DNA of 53,170 bases from a virus. This document shows, in pieces, positions 26,993-35,699 of this stretch. The notes under the pieces are model-generated. The model had not been told where the DNA came from, did not search any database, and was given only the letters and a program-made list of their open reading frames with translations. Position 1 is the first letter of the stretch, and every line of letters begins with the position of its first letter. The position numbers were made by a program, and so were the translations under genes. The stretch is from the IMG/VR virus record IMGVR_UViG_3300009703_000024, positions 1 through 53,170 of that record; one strand, given 5' to 3'.

Positions 26993-29900
26993 CTACTGTT
27001 GAGGGCTTGCCCCTTCAGGTGGCATTGGAGGCATCGGTGGTGGTGTCGGTTCTTCCTTAACAGGCACATTCACTTCTGCCTCTTCCTTTTCCTCTTGTGG
27101 TGTTTTCACAGGAAAACGCAAAGTTGCGTTAGAGCCTTCAATTTCAATCTCACCTTCAATTCCTTCACCCTCTTCATCAATTGTTTCTATTTTGATATGT
27201 TGTGGTTGTGGTGGCATACTACCATCTTGGGTTCGATATGGGTCAAACATTGGTGTTGCCTCTTCATCGGTTAGTTGTGTAGGGCCACGAGGCGCAGTAA
27301 GCATATCCATCATTCCAGACCACCCTCCACTTTGAACACTTCCAGTTACACGAGCAAGCGGGCTACCCATATTTTCAATTATTTCATCATCAATTGCTTC
27401 ATTGACAGACCACAAACCCTCTTCGGTTCGTTCTAAACCATATTCACCACCAAATTCTGTTAGCATTTCTTCTGTAAGGCCACTTATTTTGGCTTTCAAT
27501 TCCGCTGGTGTGAGTGATTCATTCATATCTGTCAATAATTTACGGGCATTAATTAGTAAATGTTGAGAATTAGATTCGTTACCTGCTGTATCTAATAATG
27601 CGGCACGAGTAAACACCATACTAGACTTAGTAGTAATAGTAGGTGGATAAAGACCCACTTGTGGTATATCGTACTTTAACAAATGTGTAGCAACTGGCCC
27701 CCACAACCCCACCTGCATTTTAGCATGAATAGCCAGTGGGCTATCTGGTATTATATTTTCAATGTTTAGGATTTCCCCATTCCAAGAGCCTTTTACTAAT
27801 AAGGGGGTGGTGTGACCAACATATTCCAATACAATATTACCATTGCGTGATGAAACATTGGGTATTGGGCCATTTATTTTAGTTATATCATCACCGTTTG
27901 GTGAAAACAATACCCAACGATGGTGTGTTTCTTTACCTTTAATGAAAGCCGAATTAGCATCACGAAGCCATGTTTGGTTTGTTTCAATAGAATCTATATT
28001 TTTTTGTAAGCCATCTCTATCGGTAAATTTACAATCAATAGGCATAGGGAATGAAACACCTTCATCAGTTTCATACATTGTTCGCAATATTTGTAGCCTA
28101 TCTTCTAATGGTTCCATGTGTATATCATCCCCCTTATGAACCAATAAGTCGATAGCCCTGAAATGTTTATCTTTCAAAACACCATCAAAAACACAATCAC
28201 CATCCTGTTTACGAATACTATCACGAACCTCACCGGGTAAACTAATGTCTTTACCTCGTGCGTTATGGGCCTTTATGTGACCACCTTGTTTAGTGATGTA
28301 AAGGCGTTTACCTTCTGGTTTACTTTGAACCACCCAATCTCCACTAAATCCTTTCAAATCATCCACTGAACTCAAATCATATATTGTGTGGGCAGGTTGT
28401 ACTATTTTTTCAAAGACCCCGGTTGGTTCATAATCATCCGATTTCCATAAGTCACCACTTAAAATTGGTGTATGGCCCCTCTCATTTGTAGCAAAAAGAG
28501 CAGGTATATCATTAATTTTAGGTTGCATTTGATGGTCTATGATGATAGGGTTTACTTTTTTGAGATGATTTTCGTGAACTGTTCGTTGTAATGTTTCAAA
28601 TGGTTTGTCTTTTACATCAAATTGTATTCCTTGTTCATCATTATTCCATTTATACGCAAGTGTAGCGGGCATTTTATGGCCCCAAGCATCCATATCTCCA
28701 GATAAATATACTGGTGGTGTTGTCGCCATAGAATTTGGATGAACTGGCCCAACTGGTACTTCTTGACTAACTAAACCGTCACCAACAAACTGTGGTGCAA
28801 TTGTTTGATGATTTGTATTCCCTCTCATCATCTGATAGTTGGCTGCTTGTGCTAACTGTTGCACATTACCACGAGCAATCGTATTTGCTCTAACATCAGT
28901 TGGGTCTATCGGGGTGAATAAGTTAGAGCCATACTTTTCCATTAGTGGTATTGACATATCTCTCATCATCCTACCTATATTTTCATCACTATTTTCATAA
29001 TGGTCGTTATGATAACTATGATATTCTTCATCTCCTGTGTGTCTTTCAGAACTTGAACCACCACGGGGCCAACCCATATCAGTATGGGCGTTTATCACAC
29101 GACCCAATGGATGAAGAGTAAGTGCTTCTGATGGTAAAATCATCCTACTACCATTACCCTTTATTTCGCTTGGGTGAACTTGGTGGTGATTCGCCACAGA
29201 CGACCAAAGACCCCTGCGCCGATTAAGAGAACGCACCCGTGGGTGGTCAGAATCAGATTCCCAACCAGTAGCGATTGCAGAACGATGTGGGTGGTTCAAA
29301 ATCCTTTCATCATTTGCGGTTTGAGGGAAAAAGGTTGAACCGCTACTGTGAAAACCATCACCACTATCACTTAATGGATGTTCTTTATTGTTCACCATCC
29401 CCATCAATTCATCACCAAGCCAACCACTAAAAGCCGCTGGATATGATTGTTTCAATACTTCGACCAGCGAACTACCATCTCGCCCCACACCCCCTCCATG
29501 TTGAAAGGGTTGCCAGTGATGATGTGTATGAGATGGTAATATCTCTTCATTATCATTAATATATGGAGATTTATAATGACCCAAACCCGATGGTGGTAAT
29601 TCTCCCGACACTGGCCCGTGTCTATCAGAAGGTCTTTTCCACCAATTTAATAATGGCATAAATCTTTCAAACCAATTGCGCTTTGCCCTCCCCCATGAAA
29701 TTCCAGTTTCGGGCGCAAAATCATTCATAATTTTTCTAGCATTGCCCTCTTGAGCATTTTCTGTTTGACCTAATTTTTTCAACATATCCATAAAAGATTC
29801 TCTTTGCTCAAAAGAATTCCATTCTAAACCAAATAAATTAGATAGTAAACCCATTTTTTCCCAATCTTGCATTTTATACTCTTTATACTCATCATCACCC

Positions 29901-30460
29901 AAAAAAGAATGCCTACCCTCTCGGTCGTCTTTGTATAATTGATGTTGGGTTTCGTGGGGTCTGCCCATTAATGCTTCAAATTCTTGTGGCATTATTCCCA
30001 ATCGTTCATTATTAGCCATTTGTTCAAGAACATTTCGACTATCCCATAAATGTTCAATGAAGTGTGGTTCACCCCATTGACTACCATGTAATAATGGCAT
30101 CGTGGGTAGTTCTCTTGAAAAGGGATGCCTCTTTCCAAACGCATTGTTTTCATCTGCTTGGGGCCAGTCTTGAGCATAAGTTGTCGCAAACTTACGTTGC
30201 CCTGCTAAAAAATCATCATAGGCATCTGGTAAACTTAAATTGGTAACTGGTGATGGGTTATCTATATTCCTCATTGAATATGATGATGGATTTTCCATAT
30301 TCATCATACCAAGTAAAGCGGTATCTTCCTTTTCAATCTCTTGACCACTTTCATAAAAATCCGCAAATGCCTTCAAATAAATATTAGAATCAAATGGGTG
30401 ATTCGTCACCAATGACTGAAAAGCATCGGTTCTTATTCTAATGAATTCTTCTTTATCCAT
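26993..30460 (-). CDS. 1155-residue head-region protein with degenerate ATP-dependent ligase-like domain
   Basis: The start has GGGGTGAT 4 nt upstream. Residues 1-680 have no recognised domain and are rich in His, Asn, Gly and Pro. Residues ~690-950 resemble the adenylation domain of ATP-dependent DNA ligases: motif I KPEGKR at 714-719 (K-x-x-G with the usual Asp replaced by Glu), then CVFDGVL at 756-762 where the family has a catalytic DGE (Glu replaced by Val), then HFRAIDLL at 766-773 and EDRLQILRTMYE. Altered motifs suggest a changed or lost nucleotidyl-transfer activity. The end is acidic and proline-rich (PPPMPPMPPEGA), like part of the portal C-terminus. It lies between small head proteins and the protease. 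A virion-internal or packaging-linked protein is possible. Confidence 0.72.
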   Translation of the reverse strand: MDKEEFIRIRTDAFQSLVTNHPFDSNIYLKAFADFYESGQEIEKEDTALLGMMNMENPSSYSMRNIDNPSPVTNLSLPDAYDDFLAGQRKFATTYAQDWPQADENNAFGKRHPFSRELPTMPLLHGSQWGEPHFIEHLWDSRNVLEQMANNERLGIMPQEFEALMGRPHETQHQLYKDDREGRHSFLGDDEYKEYKMQDWEKMGLLSNLFGLEWNSFEQRESFMDMLKKLGQTENAQEGNARKIMNDFAPETGISWGRAKRNWFERFMPLLNWWKRPSDRHGPVSGELPPSGLGHYKSPYINDNEEILPSHTHHHWQPFQHGGGVGRDGSSLVEVLKQSYPAAFSGWLGDELMGMVNNKEHPLSDSGDGFHSSGSTFFPQTANDERILNHPHRSAIATGWESDSDHPRVRSLNRRRGLWSSVANHHQVHPSEIKGNGSRMILPSEALTLHPLGRVINAHTDMGWPRGGSSSERHTGDEEYHSYHNDHYENSDENIGRMMRDMSIPLMEKYGSNLFTPIDPTDVRANTIARGNVQQLAQAANYQMMRGNTNHQTIAPQFVGDGLVSQEVPVGPVHPNSMATTPPVYLSGDMDAWGHKMPATLAYKWNNDEQGIQFDVKDKPFETLQRTVHENHLKKVNPIIIDHQMQPKINDIPALFATNERGHTPILSGDLWKSDDYEPTGVFEKIVQPAHTIYDLSSVDDLKGFSGDWVVQSKPEGKRLYITKQGGHIKAHNARGKDISLPGEVRDSIRKQDGDCVFDGVLKDKHFRAIDLLVHKGDDIHMEPLEDRLQILRTMYETDEGVSFPMPIDCKFTDRDGLQKNIDSIETNQTWLRDANSAFIKGKETHHRWVLFSPNGDDITKINGPIPNVSSRNGNIVLEYVGHTTPLLVKGSWNGEILNIENIIPDSPLAIHAKMQVGLWGPVATHLLKYDIPQVGLYPPTITTKSSMVFTRAALLDTAGNESNSQHLLINARKLLTDMNESLTPAELKAKISGLTEEMLTEFGGEYGLERTEEGLWSVNEAIDDEIIENMGSPLARVTGSVQSGGWSGMMDMLTAPRGPTQLTDEEATPMFDPYRTQDGSMPPQPQHIKIETIDEEGEGIEGEIEIEGSNATLRFPVKTPQEEKEEAEVNVPVKEEPTPPPMPPMPPEGASPQQ

Positions 30461-30471
30461 TTTATCACCCC

Positions 30472-31284
30472 TTAAGAGAGGCGACCCGCTATATTTTCTA
30501 TTTGGCTGGCTATTTCCTCTATAAGCCCAACATTGCCGTAATTACCACTTTTCTTTATTTGTGCAAGGCGTTCTTCCATTGGTGCTATATTCCAATTACC
30601 ATCTGCTCGATTGCCACCATCGTTTAGGTGCATGTGCAAACTACTACTCTTTTCATCATAGCCTGTTTGTGATACTGATGGTATTTGGGCCTTTTCAGAT
30701 ATGAACGTGTTTTTTCGTGAAGGGGCATCAGTATAATTAGGTAGCACTTGATTGGTGCTATAACCCCTTGATTCAACTGGAATGCCGCCACCGTGGTCGT
30801 AAAATTCCGGTACTGATGATTTGTCAGTTGGCTCTTGCTCATACTTGACTACGATACCTTTGCTCTCTAGGAACTCGGTTGTCTTATCCATCTTCGTTTT
30901 AATGTCTGATGGCTTACAACTCGGACAGTATGCCGACCCGCTATCATCTGCGGCTTCGTGGTGCAAACCCTCATAATTCCTAATTTCCGCAGAACAACCT
31001 TCCTTAGAACAAATCCGTTCTTCCTTCCCAAAGTTAGGCTTATCATCGTCACCCTCTTTGGGCTTGTTATGCTTCTGTTTCTTGGATTTGGGTAGTTTTG
31101 GTTTTTTCTCATCACCCTTGTTAGGTTTGAAAGAACTCGCATCTGGTCCACAAACACATGGATTCGGGGGGCAATCATTAGAACAATATGTATTTTTTTG
31201 AATTACTGCACTTTCCAGTTCTTTTACTATTTGTAATAGTTCTCCTTCAAGAGTCTGTGCTGGGTCTTTCCATGTTGGTTGCAT
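30472..31284 (-). CDS. Cysteine-rich, lysine-rich head-region protein
   Basis: 270 residues with AGGTGATAA upstream of the ATG. After a short helix comes a Cys/Pro cluster (YCSNDCPPNPCVCGP, 33-47), then a Lys-rich disordered region (about 55-85), then a likely zinc site (ICSKEGCSAE ... YCPSC, ~90-122). The C-terminal half is polar, with a last helix (GLIEEIASQIENIAGRLS). No family is recognised. The gene lies between the portal-proximal accessory genes and the ligase-like gene. Confidence 0.65.
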   Translation of the reverse strand: MQPTWKDPAQTLEGELLQIVKELESAVIQKNTYCSNDCPPNPCVCGPDASSFKPNKGDEKKPKLPKSKKQKHNKPKEGDDDKPNFGKEERICSKEGCSAEIRNYEGLHHEAADDSGSAYCPSCKPSDIKTKMDKTTEFLESKGIVVKYEQEPTDKSSVPEFYDHGGGIPVESRGYSTNQVLPNYTDAPSRKNTFISEKAQIPSVSQTGYDEKSSSLHMHLNDGGNRADGNWNIAPMEERLAQIKKSGNYGNVGLIEEIASQIENIAGRLS

Positions 31285-31290
31285 TTGTTA

Positions 31291-31647
31291 TCACCTATAC
31301 TTTAATGAAGAGGGGGTTTGATTAGGGGATGGCATTGCCTTTTCCATCTCTTTCCACTCATGTAGTGTTTCACTGGGGCTTTTAACAATTGACGAATCAG
31401 TATTAAAACCAGAAGTAAATGTTGTTTCATCAATTTCACGCTGCAATGGGTCGAATACCTCTTCTGCCATTGGTGTTACGGCACGAAGCCACCCTGCCTT
31501 TTTCATCATGGTTTCAGGGTCATCCATTGCTTTGAGTAATGATGTATTATGTGATTCTAATGTATCTATTCGCTGACGGAGAGTGCGTATCTCTTCGACC
31601 ATCTCTTTGAGTAAGTCTGCTGTTGCTTCACCAATATCGTCAGTCAT
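31291..31647 (-). CDS. Coiled-coil accessory protein downstream of portal
   Basis: 118 residues from ATG 31647, which lies 1 nt after the stop of the preceding gene; an open frame to 31707 would overlap that gene's Pro/Gly/Met tail. The N-terminus is a long coiled coil (EATADLLKEMVEEIRTLRQR with IDTLESHN). The rest is polar and ends PNQTPSSLKYR. Scaffold, portal or packaging accessory roles are possible; there is no direct evidence. Confidence 0.65.
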   Translation of the reverse strand: MTDDIGEATADLLKEMVEEIRTLRQRIDTLESHNTSLLKAMDDPETMMKKAGWLRAVTPMAEEVFDPLQREIDETTFTSGFNTDSSIVKSPSETLHEWKEMEKAMPSPNQTPSSLKYR

Positions 31648-31648
31648 A

Positions 31649-32254
31649 TCACATAGCCCCCATTCCGGGTGGCATTCCACCCATTGGTCCGGGTGAAGGC
31701 GCACCACCGGGTGGCATACCCATTGGACCGGGTGCTGGCATATTTTGAAGGCCCATCAATTCGGGTGGCAAACCACCCATTTCATCACCACCGATAGGAT
31801 GATTTGTCATACTCGCATCCATATTACGAACTGCACCCACCCCTTTTCGCAGTTGTTCAATAGCATCTCTAAAACTTTGTAGTAATTCTTGATGTACTTC
31901 AACAGGCATATCGTCTAAATTGTCACCATAACGAGTTTGCCCGATTGTTCCAACATGGGCGGTAATATCAATTGCCATTTCAGATAAGCGTTGTTCCAAA
32001 TCTGAACACATCTCTTCTGTTGAAGAATAGACTTTGGGGCTATTTGTTAAAGCATCCATTTCTTGAAGTGTAGGACCACCAGACATTTCAGCACTTGGTG
32101 GTGGTGTAAGTGGTGCTGGTGGTGTAACTTGAGCCGGCATATTGGCTAATTGCCCACCTTCACCAGTTGCATCGTCAGCCTTTCTTAGTAAATTATGTTG
32201 AAAATCAATAACCTGCATACGGCCCGCAATATTAGGTTCAGACCAATATGTCAT
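31649..32254 (-). CDS. Helical accessory protein with Pro/Gly/Met-rich tail
   Basis: 201 residues from ATG 32254, where GAGTGAT is well spaced; a GTG at 32263 that overlaps the previous stop is the alternative. The sequence has a proline-rich linker (~45-57), a helical core (EEMCSDLEQRLSEMAIDITA and QELLQSFRDAIEQLRKG), and a tail of PMGMPPGGAP-type repeats (last ~35 residues). Such tails also end several other genes in this window. The function is unknown. Confidence 0.62.
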   Translation of the reverse strand: MTYWSEPNIAGRMQVIDFQHNLLRKADDATGEGGQLANMPAQVTPPAPLTPPPSAEMSGGPTLQEMDALTNSPKVYSSTEEMCSDLEQRLSEMAIDITAHVGTIGQTRYGDNLDDMPVEVHQELLQSFRDAIEQLRKGVGAVRNMDASMTNHPIGGDEMGGLPPELMGLQNMPAPGPMGMPPGGAPSPGPMGGMPPGMGAM

Positions 32255-32259
32255 TAATA

Positions 32260-32634
32260 TCACTCACTTTGGGGTCTCCAAATAGTTGAGGAACGGCCCA
32301 TGCGTGAAATACCAAGAACAACTGCCCCTTCGGTTCCATCATAATCGCTCACAGTATTGTTGTGTTGTGAAATGTTACCCATAGGCAATCCCTCACCAAC
32401 TACCCCTTCACTATCACTTTTTGTAATGCTCGCTGTTTGTTCAAATGATTGTACTAAATTCAAATCTTTTTTGAGAGCAGAAAGGGCATTTTCAGCATCT
32501 TCAATGTGCTTACTAACATCTTCTGTATTCTTATGAACCAGTGCATTTTGCATTGCCTCTAGGCTCGCTAAAGCCCTACGAGCCATAGGTTCCATTTTTT
32601 CCAATAATCCAAAATCAAGAAAGCCGTCTGTCAT
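32260..32634 (-). CDS. Small helical protein downstream of portal
   Basis: 124 residues from ATG 32634 (GGGGTGG lies 5 nt upstream; a GTG at 32643 is in frame). Helical N-terminal half (EKMEPMARRALASLEAMQNA, then EDVSKHIEDAENALSALKKD), and a polar C-terminal half. It follows the portal after about 50 nt. No family is recognised; a scaffold-like or portal-associated role fits the size and place. Confidence 0.62.
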   Translation of the reverse strand: MTDGFLDFGLLEKMEPMARRALASLEAMQNALVHKNTEDVSKHIEDAENALSALKKDLNLVQSFEQTASITKSDSEGVVGEGLPMGNISQHNNTVSDYDGTEGAVVLGISRMGRSSTIWRPQSE

Positions 32635-32683
32635 CTTAACCACCCCTTCCGAAAGCCTCCCATTTATTCAAGGTTCCCCTTTA

Positions 32684-34462
32684 TTATAACCCATATCTCC
32701 GATTCATATTATTTATGCGCTCATCCACATTCTTTTCTGAAACACTTGCTTTGTCCCTTTTATCCTGTTCTGTTTGGCTCATGTGGTGCTCACCATCAAA
32801 GCGACTAACATCTTTAGGTGATTTGCCCCCACTTCGCCTACTATTGATATTTAATTGTGAATCACCCTCCATGCGTAAAGGTGGTAAATCAGTATCAAGT
32901 GTAGTCATAAGAGCAGCGGGTACTGGAACTGACCCATGTATGGGGTCTGATGTGGTACGCTTCAATATATTAGCCATTGACGGGGGTATATTATCCCACA
33001 TTGCTTTTTGAACTGGTGCAGGTGCTACTGCCCCTTCGGGTGGCATCGGTGGTGCGGGCGGTGCTTCCTTGTAATCGAAGTGCAAATAGCCATCATCATC
33101 ACGGAGGGATGCTTCATAGCCCGATTGTTTCATTTGCATCATGTTCCTAATCGCCATTTCATCACGGCGCATAGTCATAATTTCATCTTCCTCTTCATGT
33201 GGTTGTAAAGACATTTTCCATTCAGTAATTTGTAAGGCTTGTATTAATAATGGTAGTAGTTTATCATTGTATAAATTTTGACTAGCGGCTAAAGCACGAT
33301 TAGTCACCACGATTTGCATACCTTCATTGTTAAGACCTCCACCAGATACATCATTCATAAACACATTTGATACACCAAAGAATGATGAAATACGCTGTCT
33401 AATGTCGTCTTTAATAGGGATATATTGTAGTTCTTCAAGTGTGTCCATCATACGAACATACTCAAGGCCACCACGCCCACTCTCCGTTTCAACACCAACA
33501 GTAGGGATATACTGCGGGTCACGCTCAAGGTGTTCCTGTATGTTTCGTGCTGTTCTCTCCACCGTTTCAAGGTTGGATGATTTGATAACCATAACCCCTC
33601 TTGGCATCCTACGCTTTTGATATGCAGCATAGACATAATTATCCATAGCAATTAATGTATTCACTTGACGCCATAATGTGGCTACTGGTGACCGCCCATA
33701 CAATTTAGATGGTGACCATTTACTGATATGAATAACCTCACCTTCGGTATAGACTTGACCTGCACCTACACCCGCCAAATTCATAAATTGAATAGGTATT
33801 ACTGGTAATCCAGTTTTAGGGCATGTTTCATCAGGGTCACTGGTTCGGAATGAACGGTCAAGTAAACTTGTATATTGTTTACCTCCACGAATACCCCTCT
33901 TATCAGCAACAATACGCATAAAAATTGGGTCAGCACGAGTTATCTCTTTGATGCGATAGAATTTTGGTTTGCCCGTAGCAGGGTCTACAAAGTATTCTTT
34001 TGTTAGGATAATATAAGCATCATCAACGATATTCAAATCCATCTCAATTTCACGTAAAACTTCAAGGAATGATTGCCCCATACGGTTATCACTTTCAAGT
34101 AGTGCCTTTGCATACTCTAATTGCCCTTTATCCGCAGGGCGTGTTTCAGAACCGCACTTTTCACATTCTTTTATTTCTTTATTGTATGTTTCTTCACATT
34201 CACGACATTTCGCCACAAATTTCGGTTCCCATTTCCAACCTTTTCGGAATGTTTCAGTAGCCAAATGATTGAGAATTGAACGCAATACTAAACATTCATA
34301 CGCAGCCGCATAAAGAGCAGGGATGGTAATTCCTTGTAATAGTGGTGGTTCTTGAACACCAGAAGTAAACAACGGCATTTCAGGTGTTGGGGTGCTATGT
34401 CGCTCCATATCGACCCCAAGAGCCGCAAAAAGACGGTCAATTCGTTTCTTTTCAGTAGTCAT
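32684..34462 (-). CDS. Portal protein with zinc-ribbon insertion
   Basis: 592 residues with the window's best ribosome site (GGAGGTGAT). Portal features: the N-terminal ILNHLATETFRKGWKWEP region, a wing with NIVDDAYIILTKEYF, a clip region (VIHISKWSPSKLYGRSPVAT), the long stem/crown helices (ETVERTARNIQEHLERDP) and the SSFFGVSNVFMNDVSGGG loop near the C-terminal third, then an Ala/Pro-rich tail. Unusual is a four-cysteine zinc ribbon at residues 86-103 (C86, C89, C100, C103). The protein forms the dodecameric DNA gate at one capsid vertex and docks TerL. TerL lies two genes upstream. Confidence 0.87.
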   Translation of the reverse strand: MTTEKKRIDRLFAALGVDMERHSTPTPEMPLFTSGVQEPPLLQGITIPALYAAAYECLVLRSILNHLATETFRKGWKWEPKFVAKCRECEETYNKEIKECEKCGSETRPADKGQLEYAKALLESDNRMGQSFLEVLREIEMDLNIVDDAYIILTKEYFVDPATGKPKFYRIKEITRADPIFMRIVADKRGIRGGKQYTSLLDRSFRTSDPDETCPKTGLPVIPIQFMNLAGVGAGQVYTEGEVIHISKWSPSKLYGRSPVATLWRQVNTLIAMDNYVYAAYQKRRMPRGVMVIKSSNLETVERTARNIQEHLERDPQYIPTVGVETESGRGGLEYVRMMDTLEELQYIPIKDDIRQRISSFFGVSNVFMNDVSGGGLNNEGMQIVVTNRALAASQNLYNDKLLPLLIQALQITEWKMSLQPHEEEDEIMTMRRDEMAIRNMMQMKQSGYEASLRDDDGYLHFDYKEAPPAPPMPPEGAVAPAPVQKAMWDNIPPSMANILKRTTSDPIHGSVPVPAALMTTLDTDLPPLRMEGDSQLNINSRRSGGKSPKDVSRFDGEHHMSQTEQDKRDKASVSEKNVDERINNMNRRYGL

Positions 34463-35699
34463 TAATAATCACCTCCTTCCATTTTTCTATTTCCTCTTCT
34501 GATACATTCCATTTTTTTAGAAGTAATGGTTGTTTTTTAAGTGATGATTGTTGATATGCCATAATCCTACCAGCATTTTCATTTTTCTTAATAGCAGAAA
34601 TTAGAATACATACTTCGGATTCTTTTTCCCCTAAAAATGGCATAGCCAGTTGAGAGGCTTTAAGAACTGCTTTTTCACCCTCAAACACAAACTGCCGACC
34701 CTCCCATGTTATATTTTCCACACCCAATTCCTTTTTTAGAATAGTGGTATAATCACCGGCTCTTTTAGTATTAAATGGTAATAAAATTCGTGGCTGGCCT
34801 AAACTACCAATTTCCACCGAACCACCGACTTCCCACAAACTACCAATAAATGGGCCGACCGCTTTGAGGAATATTGGTGGTTTATTAGTACCATAATAAA
34901 GGGTTCTATCATCAGACTTTTTACCTTGACCCACCACTTTCACATCATACAAAAACCCATACGATTTAATCAAAGAACCTAACTCTTTGGTATTGGCACA
35001 AACGCCATAAGAAGTCAAAGTTAGCGCATTCATATCACCGTGTTTTCGTATGGTATCATAAGTAGTTGAAAGAATGTTTCTTTCACGGCGACTTAGACGT
35101 TGTTCAGCATTTAGCCTAATGTTCCATTGTTCCCATACTTTTTCAATATTATCACCCCTCTTCAAAGCCGCTAGTGTTTGCCTTAATGGTAATTCTAATC
35201 TGTTGGGATAAGAACGTAATAAATTAAAATCATTATCACGAAGTTGCAGTAATGACCAATCCTTATCATCCCACCAATCAAATGTTTTCATTATTGCATT
35301 TTGTTCATTTTTTAACATATCGACTACTTGGGGTATTAATGACTCTTCACCACCCTCTTTCAATAATTCAATTAAATCCCCACCATTAATACCAAAACTA
35401 TCCATAAAAAAGGATTTACCAACATACGCTACATCGGTCAATTCTGTTCCCGGTTGCTCATCTGGTATTGATTCATTTTCATTGCCTTGTAATCCTTGAA
35501 TATCTCCATCAGGTGCAAGGGATTGTTCTTGTTTTGGCTTTTCAAGGGCTTGTTGTATTTGCTCTATGGTTTCCTTTGAACCTTCTAAATTTTGGTCTAA
35601 ACCTTCATTTGTTGATGGTTGTTTAATACCACTATCTAGCACTTTATGGATAGCATCTTCAATGCTTCGTATTTGTGGGTCCCAGTGTATTTCTATCAT
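34452..35699 (-). CDS. Unknown protein between TerL and portal
   Basis: 415 residues from ATG 35699, which forms ATGA with the TerL stop; the open frame continues 10 codons further upstream. The N-terminal ~100 residues are acidic, Gln-rich and probably disordered. The central part is helical and charged (NIEKVWEQWNIRLNAEQRLS). The C-terminal part has alpha-beta character (GQPRILLPFNTKRAGDYTTI). It overlaps the portal gene by 11 nt. No family is recognised. Conservation of place between TerL and portal would suggest a packaging or portal-assembly partner. Confidence 0.68.
   Translation of the reverse strand: MIEIHWDPQIRSIEDAIHKVLDSGIKQPSTNEGLDQNLEGSKETIEQIQQALEKPKQEQSLAPDGDIQGLQGNENESIPDEQPGTELTDVAYVGKSFFMDSFGINGGDLIELLKEGGEESLIPQVVDMLKNEQNAIMKTFDWWDDKDWSLLQLRDNDFNLLRSYPNRLELPLRQTLAALKRGDNIEKVWEQWNIRLNAEQRLSRRERNILSTTYDTIRKHGDMNALTLTSYGVCANTKELGSLIKSYGFLYDVKVVGQGKKSDDRTLYYGTNKPPIFLKAVGPFIGSLWEVGGSVEIGSLGQPRILLPFNTKRAGDYTTILKKELGVENITWEGRQFVFEGEKAVLKASQLAMPFLGEKESEVCILISAIKKNENAGRIMAYQQSSLKKQPLLLKKWNVSEEEIEKWKEVIINDY
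34468..34476 (-). promoter_or_regulatory. Consensus Shine-Dalgarno site of the portal gene
   Basis: The minus strand reads GGAGGTGAT, 5 nt before the portal ATG, a full complement to the archaeal 16S rRNA 3' end. The site lies inside the end of the preceding gene. Shorter versions (GGAGATGA, AGGTGAT, GGGGTGAT) precede many other genes. Confidence 0.75.

Noticed and set aside
26959-27069. N-terminal extension of the prohead protease
   Set aside because: It would overlap the 1155-residue gene and adds a Cys/His-rich stretch unlike the family; ATG 26958 fits the protease domain.
34222-34245. Portal segment TFRKGWKWEP as another copy of the shared peptide
   Set aside because: F-to-W spacing is 4 but the Val/Ile position is missing, and similar Arg-Gly-Trp segments are ordinary in portal N-termini.
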